Notes: a model not told the origin generated them from the letters alone. Positions 26,292 to 37,819 are shown, numbered from the stretch's first letter. The stretch is 64,000 nt of DNA from Clostridia bacterium (GCA_910575625.1 CAJTFD010000008.1:1-64000), one strand, 5' to 3'. Numbers and translations are program-made.

Positions 26292-28229
26292 ATGGGCAAT
26301 AAACCAAGCAATGACCAGCGGGGAAATAACAAGGGACCGCTGAACAACGGGCCGAGGAACAGGCAGTCGATCCTGGTGTTCTTATTGTGCCTGATGGTGA
26401 CCCTGGTGGGTGTCAGCCTTTTTACAAATATGTTTAAAAGTGACACGGAGGAGGTCACATACAGTGAATTTTTGGCGATGCTCGAGGACGATGAGGTAAA
26501 AGAGGTCGTCATCCAGAGCGGGACCATAACCATAACCCCGAAAAAGCAGCCGGATAAATACAGGGAGATCAAGTACTATACCCATGCGCTGGAGAGCGGT
26601 GATGCGCTGGTGGAGCGGCTGGAAGCGTGTGAGGATGTCAAGTATGAGCTGAAAGTCCCGGACCCCGCGACGGAACTCTTATCAAACCTGGTGACCCTCA
26701 TGCTCCCGACTCTGGTGCTCTTCGGTCTGCTGATGCTCTTTATGCGGAAGATGGGCAAGGGCGGTATGATGGGCGTGGGCAAGAGCAAAGCAAAAGCTTA
26801 TGTGCAAAAAGAGACAGGTGTGACGTTCCAGGATGTGGCCGGACAGGACGAGGCCAAGGAGTCCCTGCAGGAAGTGGTGGAATTCCTCCATGATCCGGGG
26901 AAATATACGGCTATCGGCGCGAAGCTCCCGAAAGGGGCGCTGCTGGTGGGACCTCCGGGGACAGGAAAGACACTTTTGGCAAAAGCTGTGGCCGGGGAGG
27001 CGCATGTGCCGTTCTTCTCCCTGTCCGGCTCGGATTTTGTGGAGATGTTCGTGGGCGTGGGCGCGTCCCGTGTCCGGGATTTGTTTGAGGAGGCGAAGAA
27101 GAATGCGCCCTGTATCATCTTTATCGACGAGGTAGATGCTATCGGTAAGAGCAGGGACGGTCACTACGGGGGCGGCAACGACGAGCGGGAACAGACGCTG
27201 AACCAGCTTTTGGCAGAGATGGACGGGTTCGAGGCGTCAAAGGGGCTGCTGATCCTGGCAGCGACCAACCGCCCGGAGGTGCTAGATCCTGCGCTGCTGC
27301 GTCCGGGGCGTTTTGACCGGCGGGTGATCGTGGACCGGCCGGATCTGAAAGGCCGTGTGGATATCTTAAAGGTGCATGCCAAGAATGTATCGCTGGATGA
27401 GACGGTGGATTTCGAGGAGATCGCATTGTCCACATCCGGCGCAGTTGGATCTGATCTGGCAAATATGATCAATGAAGCGGCAATCCTGGCGGTGAAGAAC
27501 GGCCGTAAGGCGGTGAGCCAGAAAGACCTTTTTGAGGCTGTGGAAGTGGTCCTGGTGGGCAAGGAAAAGAAAGATCGGATACTCAGCGCCGAAGAGAGGC
27601 GGATCGTGTCGTACCATGAGGTGGGCCATGCCCTGGTCAGCGCACTGCAAAAAGATGCGGAGCCGGTGCAGAAGATCACGATCGTGCCCCGCACCATGGG
27701 GGCGCTGGGGTATGTGATGCAGGTGCCGGAGGAAGAGAAATATCTGAATACAAAGAAAGAGCTGGAAGCTATGCTGGTGGGCTATCTGGGCGGACGTGCG
27801 GCGGAGGAGATCGTTTTTGATACAGTGACAACCGGCGCGGCCAATGACATTGAGAAAGCTACGAAGACGGCGCGGGCCATGGTGACCCAGTATGGTATGT
27901 CCAAAAAATTTGGTCTGATGGGATTGGCCACTCAGCGGAGCAAATATCTGGACGGCCGGATGGTCTTAGAATGCGGTGATGATACGGCCACAGAGGTGGA
28001 TCATGAGGTCATGGATCTGCTCCATAAGTCCTATGAGGAGGCGAAACGTCTGCTCACGGAAAATCGGGATGTGATGGATAAGATCGCGGAATTTCTGATC
28101 GAAAAGGAGACGATCACCGGGAAAGAGTTCATGAAGATCTTCCGTCGGGTAAAAGGTCTGCCGGAGCCGGAGGATGGGGAGGAGAAAAAGCCCATCCCCC
28201 GTATCGCAGAGAAAGTGCAGACGTCATGA
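26292..28229 (+). CDS. ftsH: ATP-dependent zinc metalloprotease FtsH
   Basis: A 645-residue membrane-bound AAA protease. A basic N-terminus leads to the first helix ([19 protein letters not shown]), then a small outer domain, a second helix ([19 protein letters not shown]), the AAA domain with Walker [14 protein letters not shown] and Walker [13 protein letters not shown], the second region of homology ending RPGRFDRRV, and the protease domain with HEVGHAL zinc site. It degrades unfolded or regulatory membrane proteins. GAGGAGGAATG gives a strong ribosome site. uvrC follows 16 bases later, probably cotranscribed. Confidence 0.96.
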   Translation: MGNKPSNDQRGNNKGPLNNGPRNRQSILVFLLCLMVTLVGVSLFTNMFKSDTEEVTYSEFLAMLEDDEVKEVVIQSGTITITPKKQPDKYREIKYYTHALESGDALVERLEACEDVKYELKVPDPATELLSNLVTLMLPTLVLFGLLMLFMRKMGKGGMMGVGKSKAKAYVQKETGVTFQDVAGQDEAKESLQEVVEFLHDPGKYTAIGAKLPKGALLVGPPGTGKTLLAKAVAGEAHVPFFSLSGSDFVEMFVGVGASRVRDLFEEAKKNAPCIIFIDEVDAIGKSRDGHYGGGNDEREQTLNQLLAEMDGFEASKGLLILAATNRPEVLDPALLRPGRFDRRVIVDRPDLKGRVDILKVHAKNVSLDETVDFEEIALSTSGAVGSDLANMINEAAILAVKNGRKAVSQKDLFEAVEVVLVGKEKKDRILSAEERRIVSYHEVGHALVSALQKDAEPVQKITIVPRTMGALGYVMQVPEEEKYLNTKKELEAMLVGYLGGRAAEEIVFDTVTTGAANDIEKATKTARAMVTQYGMSKKFGLMGLATQRSKYLDGRMVLECGDDTATEVDHEVMDLLHKSYEEAKRLLTENRDVMDKIAEFLIEKETITGKEFMKIFRRVKGLPEPEDGEEKKPIPRIAEKVQTS

Positions 28230-28245
28230 TACAGAGGTTTGAGAG

Positions 28246-30093
28246 ATGGCATTTGAAGAGGAATTGAAAAAACTCCCCGCCAAGCCGGGCGTGTATCTGA
28301 TGCACGATGCCAAAGATGAGATCATCTATGTGGGGAAGGCGATCAGCCTGAAGAACCGGGTCCGCCAGTATTTCCAGTCCAGCCGGAACAAGGGCGTGAA
28401 GATCGAACAGATGGTGACCCACATCGCCCGGTTTGAGTATATTGTTACGGATTCGGAGCTGGAGGCGCTGGTCCTGGAGTGTAACCTGATCAAAGAGCAC
28501 CGTCCGAAGTATAATACCATGCTGAAGGATGACAAGAGTTATCCTTTTATCCGGGTGACCATGGAGGAGGATTTCCCGCGGGTGCTGTTCGCCAGGCGGA
28601 TGAAAAAAGACCGGTCGAAATATTTCGGGCCGTATACCAGCGCCGGGGCGGTGAAAGATGCCATAGAACTGATCCGCAGGATCTACCGGCTGCGGGCCTG
28701 TAACCGGAAACTCCCCCAGGACATCGGGAAGGAGAGGCCCTGCCTGTACCACCATATCCACCAGTGTGATGCCCCCTGTCAGGGAAAGGTGAGCGCGGAA
28801 GAATACCAGGAAGGGGTCAAGGGCGCGCTGGAATTTTTGGGCGGGCATTACCAGGACACGGTCCGGGAACTGCAGGAAAAGATGCAGCGGGCATCGGAGG
28901 AACTGCGCTTCGAGGATGCCATGGAGTATCGGGATTTGATCCAGAGTATTGAGCGGATCGGGGAGCGGCAGAAGATCACCGGGCATGATGGGGATGATAA
29001 GGATGTGGTGGCCATGGCCATGGATGAGGAGGATGCCATTGTCCAGGTCTTCTTCATACGGGACGGACGGCTGATCGGGCGGGATCATTTCTATCTGCGT
29101 GTGGCAAGGGGCGATACCCGTGGGCAGGTATTGACAAGTTTCCTGAAACAGTTTTACGCGGGAACGCCTTTTATCCCCCATGAGCTGATACTCCAGGAGG
29201 AGATTGAGGAAAAAGAAGTGATCGCCAGCTGGTTGACCGGCCGACGAGGGCAGAAGGTCTACATCCGGGTGCCGAAGAAAGGGACGAAGGAGAAGATGGT
29301 GGAGATGGCGGCACAGAACGCGGCCCTGCTCCTGAGCCAGGACCGGGAGAAGATCAAACGGGAAGAGGGGCGGACCATCGGCGCGGTCAAAGAGGTGGCC
29401 GGGTGGCTGCACCTGGACTTGATCGTGCGTATGGAGGCGTATGATATCTCCAATACCAGCGGTTTCCAGTCCGTGGGATCCATGGTGGTCTACGAGCGGG
29501 GAAAACCGAAGAGGAGCGATTACAGGAAGTTTAAGATAAGATCTGTGCAGGGACCGAATGATTATGCCAGCATGGAGGAGGTCCTGACCAGGCGGTTTAC
29601 ACATGACTCGGGGAAAGAATTTGACAGTTTTGCCTGTTATCCGGATCTGATCTTGATGGACGGGGGACGGGGCCAGGTGAATGTGGCTTTAGAAGTCCTG
29701 GAAAAACTGCAGATCCAGATCCCGGTGTGCGGGATGGTGAAAGATGACCGCCATCGGACGAGAGGACTGTATTTTAATAATGAAGAGATACCGATCGATC
29801 CCTCGTCGGAGGGATTCCGTCTGATCACACGGATCCAGGATGAGGCCCACCGGTTCGCGATCGAGTATCATAAGAGCCTGCGGAGCAAAGGGCAGGTCCA
29901 TTCGATCCTGGATGATATACCGGGGATAGGCCCGGCCCGCCGTAAAGCCCTGATGAAGCAGTACAGATCCCTGGAGAATATCCAGCAGGCCACCCAGGAG
30001 GAACTGCGGCAGGTACCGTCCATGAATGAGCGGGCGGCGGCACAGGTCTATGAGTTTTTTCACAGCGGGGGCAAGAAGAATGACAGCGCATGA
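28246..30093 (+). CDS. uvrC: UvrABC excinuclease subunit C
   Basis: A 615-residue nucleotide-excision repair nuclease. Domain order: N-terminal GIY-YIG domain ([20 protein letters not shown]), Cys-rich region (ACNRKL...[13 protein letters not shown]), UVR helix that binds UvrB (about residues 205-240), RNase H-like nuclease ([32 protein letters not shown]) and C-terminal helix-hairpin-helix ([15 protein letters not shown]). Complete and of normal length. It lies between ftsH and hprK with gaps of 16 and 12 bases, so the genes form one transcription unit. Confidence 0.96.
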   Translation: MAFEEELKKLPAKPGVYLMHDAKDEIIYVGKAISLKNRVRQYFQSSRNKGVKIEQMVTHIARFEYIVTDSELEALVLECNLIKEHRPKYNTMLKDDKSYPFIRVTMEEDFPRVLFARRMKKDRSKYFGPYTSAGAVKDAIELIRRIYRLRACNRKLPQDIGKERPCLYHHIHQCDAPCQGKVSAEEYQEGVKGALEFLGGHYQDTVRELQEKMQRASEELRFEDAMEYRDLIQSIERIGERQKITGHDGDDKDVVAMAMDEEDAIVQVFFIRDGRLIGRDHFYLRVARGDTRGQVLTSFLKQFYAGTPFIPHELILQEEIEEKEVIASWLTGRRGQKVYIRVPKKGTKEKMVEMAAQNAALLLSQDREKIKREEGRTIGAVKEVAGWLHLDLIVRMEAYDISNTSGFQSVGSMVVYERGKPKRSDYRKFKIRSVQGPNDYASMEEVLTRRFTHDSGKEFDSFACYPDLILMDGGRGQVNVALEVLEKLQIQIPVCGMVKDDRHRTRGLYFNNEEIPIDPSSEGFRLITRIQDEAHRFAIEYHKSLRSKGQVHSILDDIPGIGPARRKALMKQYRSLENIQQATQEELRQVPSMNERAAAQVYEFFHSGGKKNDSA

Positions 30094-30105
30094 GGAGGAG
30101 AGAAG

Positions 30106-31032
30106 ATGAAAGGTGTTGCGATCACAAAAATGGCACAGGCGTTGGATCTGAAGAATATGACGCCGGATATGGACCTGGAGGGGAAATATGTGACACTCCC
30201 GGACGTGAATCGGCCGGCACTGCAGCTGACCGGGTATCTGGAACATTTTTCGTCCCAGAGGGTGCAGATCATCGGCTATGTGGAATATACGTATCTGGAG
30301 CATCTGTCCGAGGAGGAGAGGAATTTTGCCTATGAGCGTTTTATCTCCAGCAAGATCCCCTGTGTGATCTTCAGTACGAAGACAAATCCTTCGGAGAAGA
30401 TGATCGAGTTTGCGTATAAATATGATGTCCCCACATTCATCACCGAGCGGACGACGTCCAGCCTCATAGCGGAGGCGGTGCGCTGGCTGGGCGTGGAGCT
30501 GGCCCCCTGTATCTCCATCCACGGCGTGCTGGTGGATGTGTACGGGGAGGGGATCTTGATCACCGGGGAGAGCGGGATCGGAAAGAGCGAGGCGGCCCTG
30601 GAGCTGATCCGGCGCGGCCACCGTCTGGTCAGCGATGATGTGGTGCAGCTGCGCAAAGTCAGCGACGTGACGCTGGTGGGATCCGCACCGGACATCACCC
30701 GGCATTTCATCGAACTGCGGGGGATCGGGATCGTCAACGTGAAGACACTGTTCGGTGTGGAGTGTGTGAAAAATACCCAGTCGGTGGATCTGGTGATCAA
30801 ACTGGAAGAGTGGGACCGGGAAAAAGAATACGACCGGATGGGCCTCAATGAGGAATACATCGAATACCTGGGAAATAAGATCGTCTGCCATTCTCTGCCG
30901 ATCCGCCCGGGGCGTAACCTGGCGGTGATCGTGGAGACAGCAGCCGCCAACCACCGCCAGAAAAAAATGGGTTACAATGCGGCGGAAGAATTGTACAAAC
31001 GGGTGCAGGACAATATCGCCAGAAGGGATTAG
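30106..31032 (+). CDS. hprK: HPr kinase/phosphorylase
   Basis: A 308-residue bifunctional enzyme that phosphorylates HPr on Ser46 and reverses it, setting carbon catabolite repression in Firmicutes. The N-terminal domain is followed by a P-loop, GESGIGKSE (about residues 153-161), and the family signature LIRRGHRLVSDDVVQL; the C-terminal part has HFIELRGIGIVNVKTLFG. GAGGAGAGAAG precedes the ATG. Directly upstream of glk, so sugar-sensing and sugar-phosphorylation genes are linked. Confidence 0.95.
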   Translation: MKGVAITKMAQALDLKNMTPDMDLEGKYVTLPDVNRPALQLTGYLEHFSSQRVQIIGYVEYTYLEHLSEEERNFAYERFISSKIPCVIFSTKTNPSEKMIEFAYKYDVPTFITERTTSSLIAEAVRWLGVELAPCISIHGVLVDVYGEGILITGESGIGKSEAALELIRRGHRLVSDDVVQLRKVSDVTLVGSAPDITRHFIELRGIGIVNVKTLFGVECVKNTQSVDLVIKLEEWDREKEYDRMGLNEEYIEYLGNKIVCHSLPIRPGRNLAVIVETAAANHRQKKMGYNAAEELYKRVQDNIARRD

Positions 31033-31038
31033 GTGACC

Positions 31039-31980
31039 ATGAAAGAGTATTGTTTCGGGATTGATGTGGGCGGGACCACCGTAAAATGCGGGCTGTTCCA
31101 TGTGGACGGGACTCTGGAAGAGAAGTGGGAGATCCCGACCCGCACAGAAAACCGCGGAAAGGAGATCTTGCCGGATATCGCAGCGTCCATCCGGGCAAAG
31201 ATGCAGGAACGGGGGATCGTTGCGGAGGAAGTGGCCGGTGTGGGCCTGGGCGTGCCCGGGCCGGTAAATGATAAAGGTGAGATCCCCTGCGCGGTGAATC
31301 TGAACTGGGGATACAAGCATATATCAAAAGAAATGGAAGACCTCACTGGCCTGCCCGCAAAAGCGGCCAATGACGCCAACGCAGCGGCATTGGGCGAGGC
31401 ATGGAAGGGAGGCGCAGAGGGCGCGTCTTGGGTGGTCATGGCTACGCTGGGCACCGGCGTGGGCGGCGGGATCATTGTGGATGGGAAGATCGTTTCCGGC
31501 GCACACGGGGCGGGAGGCGAGATCGGACATATGAACATGGCTCCGGATGAGGAGGAAGCCTGTAACTGTGGGAATCAGGGCTGTCTGGAACAGATGGCTT
31601 CCGCCACAGGCATCGTGCGTCTGGCCAGGCGGGAATTGGAGCGGGACGCACAGGACAGCATCCTGCGGGGCGTAGATGTGACGGCGAAAGCGGTCTTTGA
31701 TGCCTACAAGCAGGGGGACGGCCTTGCAGGGCGCGTGGTGGATCAGTTTGCCGGATACCTGGGCCGGGGCTTGGCCATGTGTGCCTGTGTGATGGATCCG
31801 GAAGTGATCCTCATCGGGGGCGGGGTCACCAAGGCGGGAGAGCCGCTGCTGGAAGCTGTGCAGAGGGAATATCAGAAAGCGGCTTTCGCGCCGTGTAAGG
31901 ATACGCCGCTGAGGCTGGCTAAGCTGGGGAATGACGCGGGGATCTACGGGGCGGCCAAGCTGGCTTTATATGATATATAA
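31039..31980 (+). CDS. glk: ROK-family glucokinase
   Basis: A 313-residue kinase that makes glucose 6-phosphate. It has the phosphate-binding start YCFGIDVGGTTVKCGLF, the ATP site around GTGVGGGIIVDGK, and the ROK zinc signature EIGHMNM...CNCGNQGCLE. AAGGGATTAGG precedes the ATG at 31039 (a GTG six bases earlier is possible). It ends the ftsH-uvrC-hprK-glk run. Other ROK sugar kinases cannot be fully ruled out from sequence alone. Confidence 0.88.
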   Translation: MKEYCFGIDVGGTTVKCGLFHVDGTLEEKWEIPTRTENRGKEILPDIAASIRAKMQERGIVAEEVAGVGLGVPGPVNDKGEIPCAVNLNWGYKHISKEMEDLTGLPAKAANDANAAALGEAWKGGAEGASWVVMATLGTGVGGGIIVDGKIVSGAHGAGGEIGHMNMAPDEEEACNCGNQGCLEQMASATGIVRLARRELERDAQDSILRGVDVTAKAVFDAYKQGDGLAGRVVDQFAGYLGRGLAMCACVMDPEVILIGGGVTKAGEPLLEAVQREYQKAAFAPCKDTPLRLAKLGNDAGIYGAAKLALYDI

Positions 31981-31984
31981 AAAA

Positions 31985-32243
31985 GAGTCTGGCTCGCCAG
32001 ACTCTCAGAGTGTCGACAAAGTCGCCACTCTGGTAAAATTCATGGCTTACGCCATAAATTTTAATACTGGAGGATAAAAGCCCGATCTGCTCGCACAAGG
32101 GCTAAAGCCCCTACAGATCGGGCTTTTTGCAAGTAGCCGGAAATAAATTCCGTCTACTTGATTCCAGTTCGAGGGCACAGCCCTTCGAGCACCCATGACC
32201 AAACGACACTTTATCTACAGTCTGAGAGTCTGGCTCGCCAGAC
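31985..32243. mobile_element. MITE-like element with IS1182-type ends
   Basis: A 259-bp non-coding insertion between glk and hrcA. Its two ends are inverted copies: the reverse complement of 31985-32025 and the sequence at 32203-32243 share ACTTTxTCxACAxTCTGAGAGTCTGGC. Each end also carries the palindrome GAGTCTGGC-TC-GCCAGACTC. The ends resemble those of the IS1182-like element at 332-1208. Inside are two more hairpins: AAAGCCCGATCTG/CAGATCGGGCTTTTT (a usable terminator) and CAAGTAGcCGGAA/TTCCGtCTACTTG. It probably ends the glk transcript. Confidence 0.65.
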
Positions 32244-32368
32244 TCTCGCGCTGGAGCGCGGCTGCATCAGCAGCCATGTTTCCTTGGAGCGGAGTGCGCA
32301 TCTCCCGGAGGGTTTTATCGTATGGGGAACGAAGTTTCCTATACGATAAAAAAATACACCTCCACCTC

Positions 32369-32397
32369 TTGACAAAAAAAGAGGGGAGGTGTATATT
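32369..32397 (+). promoter_or_regulatory. Promoter of the hrcA-grpE-dnaK-dnaJ operon
   Basis: A consensus TTGACA at 32369-32374, a 17-bp spacer and TATATT at 32392-32397. The promoter lies within a dyad in which TACACCTCC and GGAGGTGTA face each other (about 32354-32395). The start of transcription would fall just ahead of the CIRCE operator. Confidence 0.88.
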
Positions 32398-32409
32398 GTT
32401 ATCAAGATG

Positions 32410-32436
32410 TTAGCACTCCAAAAGTACGAGTGCTAA
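32410..32436 (+). promoter_or_regulatory. CIRCE operator (HrcA binding site)
   Basis: TTAGCACTC, nine bases, GAGTGCTAA: a perfect match to the CIRCE consensus. It lies just downstream of the promoter, so bound HrcA would block the operon until heat or misfolded protein ties up chaperones. Confidence 0.98.
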
Positions 32437-32465
32437 CAACCTTAAGGATAGAAAGGGAGCATGAG

Positions 32466-33497
32466 ATGGAAGAACTGGATGGGCGTAAGAAAAAGATCCT
32501 GAAGGCGATCATCAAAACATATCTGGAAACGGGAGAGCCGGTGGGTTCGAGGACCATTTCAAAGTTTACGGATCTGAATCTCAGCTCCGCCACGATACGC
32601 AACGAGATGTCAGACCTGGAGGAGATGGGTTACATCCACCAGCCCCACACGTCTGCTGGGAGGATCCCGTCGGATAAGGGATACCGTCTGTACGTGGATG
32701 CGTTGATGGCCGCGAAAGATGAGGAGATCGCGGAGATCAAAGACCTGATGATCGAGAAGACCGACAAGATGGAGAAGGTGTTGAAGCAGGTCGTAAAGAC
32801 TTTAGCGCGGGACACCAACTATGCAACGCTGATCTCCGCGCCGTCTTTTTCCAATGACCGACTGAAATTCATCCAGCTGTCCCGGCTGAACAGCCTGCAG
32901 CTGGTGGTGGTGGTGGTCACCGCCGGGAACCGGATCCGCAACGAGATCATCGATCTGGAAGAGCGGATGAGCGATGACACGATCTTCAAATTGAATTTCT
33001 TATTGAACAACACTCTGAACGGCATACCGGCCGCGGAGATCAATCTAGGGATGATCGCTCATCTGAAAGAGCAGGCGGGCGAGTATGGCGAGGTGGTGGG
33101 GAGCGTGCTGGATGCAGTCGCGAATGTGATACAGGTGGATGAAGACCTGGAGATCTACACTTCAGGCGCGACAAACATCTTCAAGTATCCGGAGCTCAGC
33201 GACAGCGCAAAGGCCAGCGAGTTCATATCCACCTTTGAGGAGAAACAGCAGCTGGCGGATCTGGTCAAGGAGACCATGGCCGACGAGGAGAACACCGGGA
33301 TCCAGGTGTACATTGGAGACGAGGCCCCGATCAAGACGATGAAGGACTGCAGCGTGGTGACGGCTACCTACGAACTGGGTGAGGGCATCCGGGGGACGAT
33401 TGGCATCGTGGGGCCGAAAAGGATGGATTACGAGAATGTGGTGGACAGTTTGAAGATGCTGCGCGCACAGCTGGATACCATGTTCAGGAAAACATAG
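32466..33497 (+). CDS. hrcA: Heat-inducible transcription repressor HrcA
   Basis: A 343-residue repressor of class I heat-shock genes. The N-terminal winged helix begins LDGRKKKILKAIIKTYLETGEPVGSRTI, the hallmark of the family, followed by the GAF-like and insertion domains and the C-terminal block ELGEGIRGTIGIVGPKRMDY. I start at ATG 32466, which follows GAAAGGGAGC; a GTG at 32430 would lie inside the CIRCE operator. It binds the CIRCE site just upstream and so represses its own operon. Confidence 0.96.
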   Translation: MEELDGRKKKILKAIIKTYLETGEPVGSRTISKFTDLNLSSATIRNEMSDLEEMGYIHQPHTSAGRIPSDKGYRLYVDALMAAKDEEIAEIKDLMIEKTDKMEKVLKQVVKTLARDTNYATLISAPSFSNDRLKFIQLSRLNSLQLVVVVVTAGNRIRNEIIDLEERMSDDTIFKLNFLLNNTLNGIPAAEINLGMIAHLKEQAGEYGEVVGSVLDAVANVIQVDEDLEIYTSGATNIFKYPELSDSAKASEFISTFEEKQQLADLVKETMADEENTGIQVYIGDEAPIKTMKDCSVVTATYELGEGIRGTIGIVGPKRMDYENVVDSLKMLRAQLDTMFRKT

Positions 33498-33541
33498 CGA
33501 GAGATTTTCTGGAGGATTTTTGAGAAAGGCGGGAAGAGGCA

Positions 33542-34189
33542 TTGTCAGAAGAAAGCAAGAAACCGGAAGAGATGCAGGAAAACGGATCCTGCCAGGAAGT
33601 TCTGGAAGAGGGAGAAGAGGCCAGGACAGCAGAGTCTGAGGCAAAAGAAGAGACGGCAGGCAGAGAAAAAGAGACCGAGGGGGCCGACGGGGAAACGGCT
33701 GCAGAGACAGACGCTCTGGAAGAAGGCGGGGACACAGAAGAAGGAAAGAAAGAGAAGAAGGACAAAAAGACCGAGCAGATCGAAGAACTGACGGACCGGC
33801 TCCAGCGTTCCATGGCGGAGTTTGACAATTACCGCAAGCGGACAGAGAAGGAGAAAGCTGGCATGTACGTGGTCGGGGCCAAAGAAGTGATCGAGAAGAT
33901 CCTCCCGGTGGTGGACAGTTTTGAGAGAGGACTGGCATCGGCCCAGGAGGGCGACGCTTTTGCGGAAGGGATGCAGATGGTCTACAAGCAGCTGATGACG
34001 GCGTTATCGGAGATGGGCGTAGAGCCGATCGAGACGGTAGGCCAGACTTTTGACCCGAACCTGCACAATGCGGTCATGCACGTGGAAGACCCGGAGGCGG
34101 GAGAGAACGTGGTCGTAGAAGAACTGCAGAAGGGCTATCGTTACAAAGACTTTGTAGTCCGGTACAGTATGGTGAAAGTAGCAAATTGA
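33542..34189 (+). CDS. grpE: Nucleotide exchange factor GrpE
   Basis: A 215-residue cochaperone that releases ADP from DnaK. The first 75 residues are an acidic, low-complexity tail rich in Glu (longer than usual). A long helix follows (IEELTDRLQRSMAEFDNYRKRTEKEK), then the beta domain with QTFDPNLHNAVMHVEDP and VEELQKGYRYKDFVVRYSMVKV. Translation probably starts at TTG 33542 with GGGAAGAGG upstream. Second gene of the operon. Confidence 0.95.
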   Translation: MSEESKKPEEMQENGSCQEVLEEGEEARTAESEAKEETAGREKETEGADGETAAETDALEEGGDTEEGKKEKKDKKTEQIEELTDRLQRSMAEFDNYRKRTEKEKAGMYVVGAKEVIEKILPVVDSFERGLASAQEGDAFAEGMQMVYKQLMTALSEMGVEPIETVGQTFDPNLHNAVMHVEDPEAGENVVVEELQKGYRYKDFVVRYSMVKVAN

Positions 34190-34238
34190 TCATAAATGAA
34201 AAGATCAAGATGACAGAGCAGACCAGTTTTTAATATAG

Positions 34239-36122
<1,884 letters not shown>

Positions 36123-36164
36123 GAGAAAGTCCGATCATAGACCACGCATGGATGGGAGGTAACC

Positions 36165-37265
36165 ATGGCAGAACAACAGAGAGATCTATATGAAGTCTTA
36201 GGCGTGGACAGGAATGCGGATGAGGCGGCAATTAAGAAAGCATACCGGAAACTGGCAAAAAAATATCATCCGGATGCCAATCCAGGAGATAAAGAGGCAG
36301 AGCAGAAGTTCAAAGAGGCCACAAATGCGTATGCGATCCTAAGTGATGCGGATAAGAGGCGGCAGTATGACCAGTTTGGTCATGCCGCCTTTGAAAACGG
36401 CGGAGGCGGCTTTGGCGGTTTCGGGGGCTTCGATTTCAATTCTGCCGATATGGGAGACATTTTCGGTGATATATTCGGAGATCTGTTCGGCGGAGGCAAC
36501 AGGAGGCGCGCCAGGAGCGGACCGATGAAGGGCGCGAATCTGAGAGGCAGGATCAACATCACGTTCGAGGAGGCTGTTTTCGGCTGCGAAAAAGAGATCG
36601 AGGTCGTGCTCAAGGAGGAGTGCAGTACATGTAAAGGCACCGGCGCGAAGCCGGGCACCTCACCGGAAACCTGTCCAAAATGTAACGGAGAAGGGCAGAT
36701 CGTCTACACCCAGCAGTCACTGTTCGGCATGACCCGCAATGTGCAGGTATGTCCGGAGTGCGGCGGCACGGGGAAAGTGGTCAAAGAAAAATGTTCCGAT
36801 TGTAAAGGGACAGGATATATCTCCAAACGCACGAAGATCAAAGTCAGCATCCCGGCCGGGATTGACAACGGGCAGTCCGTGCGTATCCGCGATAAAGGGG
36901 AACCCGGCGCCAACGGTGGGCCGAGAGGTGACTTGCTGGTGGAAGTGGTGGTCGCCAGACATCCCATTTTCCAGAGGCGGGGGGATGATATCTACTCCAC
37001 AGCCCCGATCACATTCGCTCAGGCGGCGCTCGGCGGCGAAGTGCGCATATCCACGGTGGACGGGGATATCATGTATGACGTGAAGCCGGGGACGCAGACC
37101 GATACACGTATCCGGCTTAAAGATAAAGGTGTGCCCAGCATCCGCAACAGCAAGATCCGGGGGAGCCACTATGTGACCCTGGTCGTGCAGGTCCCGACCA
37201 GATTGAACCGGGAGGCGAAAGAGGCTCTGCGGGCATTCGACAAGGCTTGCAATAAGAAAAAATAA
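36165..37265 (+). CDS. dnaJ: Chaperone DnaJ (Hsp40)
   Basis: A 366-residue type I Hsp40. The J domain (residues 5-70) has the HPD tripeptide in [12 protein letters not shown] Gly/Phe-rich linker follows ([13 protein letters not shown]), then four zinc-binding CxxCxGxG repeats ([32 protein letters not shown]) and two beta-barrel substrate domains. Delivers clients to DnaK and stimulates its ATPase. ATG follows GGGAGGTAACC. Last gene of the operon, followed by a terminator. Confidence 0.98.
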   Translation: MAEQQRDLYEVLGVDRNADEAAIKKAYRKLAKKYHPDANPGDKEAEQKFKEATNAYAILSDADKRRQYDQFGHAAFENGGGGFGGFGGFDFNSADMGDIFGDIFGDLFGGGNRRRARSGPMKGANLRGRINITFEEAVFGCEKEIEVVLKEECSTCKGTGAKPGTSPETCPKCNGEGQIVYTQQSLFGMTRNVQVCPECGGTGKVVKEKCSDCKGTGYISKRTKIKVSIPAGIDNGQSVRIRDKGEPGANGGPRGDLLVEVVVARHPIFQRRGDDIYSTAPITFAQAALGGEVRISTVDGDIMYDVKPGTQTDTRIRLKDKGVPSIRNSKIRGSHYVTLVVQVPTRLNREAKEALRAFDKACNKKK

Positions 37266-37278
37266 GTGTAAAAGATTC

Positions 37279-37316
37279 CGGCAGGGAGGGCGTTCATGCG
37301 TCCGTCCTGCCGTTTT
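37279..37316 (+). terminator. Terminator of the heat-shock operon
   Basis: CGGCAGG (37279-37285) pairs with CCTGCCG (37306-37312), with more pairing inside (GGGCG/CGTCC), followed by TTTTACGTT. Between it and 37460 nothing further is recognisable. Confidence 0.7.
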
Positions 37317-37459
37317 ACGTTGCGCCCGTTTTCTGATCTGTGAAAGCCTGGGATCCGCCTGGTAAAAAGGCGTGGCGGCACAGAACTTCCAAAAGTATGT
37401 GAGCTGTTCCATTGTGATATAGGGGATATTTTTCAGTATGTGCCAGATGAAAAAGGTTC

Positions 37460-37488
37460 TTGAAAACGGATCGCAGATATGCTATATT
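37460..37488 (+). promoter_or_regulatory. Promoter of the putative antitoxin RNA
   Basis: TTGAAA at 37460-37465, 17-bp spacer, TATATT at 37483-37488. It drives transcription toward the convergent small toxin gene, with no ORF in between. Confidence 0.65.
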
Positions 37489-37494
37489 AGACGT

Positions 37495-37608
37495 AGAAAA
37501 GGGAAAAGCCATAGGAGCGGCTTTATCCCTCCGCTTGATTTTTTACTTTCTGCTGTGCAGATATGAGTAAGCCGTCAGCTATTGGGAGTAGTTGGCGGCT
37601 ATTTTTTT
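37495..37608 (+). ncRNA. Putative antisense antitoxin RNA
   Basis: A short RNA of about 114 nt is predicted from its own promoter to a terminator, GCCGTCAGCT (37571-37580) pairing with AGTTGGCGGC (37590-37599), followed by a seven-T run. An internal hairpin AAAGCC/GGCTTT lies near its start. Its 3' end is complementary to the last codons and the 3' untranslated region of the toxin mRNA on the other strand, the convergent layout of txpA/RatA-type type I toxin-antitoxin pairs. No coding capacity. Expression is inferred, not seen. Confidence 0.55.
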
Positions 37609-37691
37609 CTGTCCCTGAAAATCTGATAGACTAAATTCGCAAGGGCAACAATGAAAATACCTATCTGGATCAAATCCGAATATGTAACCAT
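37599..37691 (-). CDS. Holin-like type I toxin peptide (30 aa)
   Basis: A 30-residue membrane peptide: MVTYSDLIQIG, then the helix IFIVALANLVYQIF and a charged DRKK tail. The MxTYxxL start, single helix and basic end match the putative holin-like or TxpA/BsrG-type toxins of Firmicutes. The Shine-Dalgarno AAGGAGGG is unusually strong and seven bases from the ATG, but can be masked by an upstream sequence. Its own promoter is about 100 bases upstream. Overproduction of such peptides damages the membrane; the antisense RNA converging from the other side would prevent this. Confidence 0.72.
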   Translation of the reverse strand: MVTYSDLIQIGIFIVALANLVYQIFRDRKK

Positions 37692-37697
37692 CGCATC

Positions 37698-37737
37698 GCC
37701 CTCCTTTCTTTCGTCTGGAGGGCTGCTTGAACCCTCC
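37698..37737 (-). promoter_or_regulatory. Shine-Dalgarno masking switch in the toxin leader
   Basis: On the minus strand three elements follow each other: GGAGGGT (37737-37731), GCCCTCC (37723-37717) and GGAGGGC (37704-37698), the last being the Shine-Dalgarno. The middle element can pair with either flank (6 or 7 bp), so the 5' copy frees and the 3' copy hides the ribosome site. Such masked leaders are typical for type I toxin mRNAs. Confidence 0.6.
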
Positions 37738-37790
37738 GAAAGATTAAGAGGGTAAAGCCGCCTTTGGCCCTATGGTTTTCCCATATGGAC

Positions 37791-37819
37791 AATATAGCAC
37801 AATTTCTGCTATCGGGCAA
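37791..37819 (-). promoter_or_regulatory. Toxin promoter
   Basis: On the minus strand TTGCCC (37819-37814), a 17-bp spacer and TATATT (37796-37791). The predicted leader is about 93 nt. From 37820 to 38003 I see nothing else clear. Confidence 0.6.

Noticed and set aside
28129..29604. 491-codon ORF opposite uvrC
   Set aside because: It lies on the complementary strand of a well-supported uvrC gene, shows no recognisable motifs and is His/Pro/Leu-rich, typical of a shadow frame in GC-rich DNA. The same applies to long antisense frames opposite fapA, glk and the helicase.
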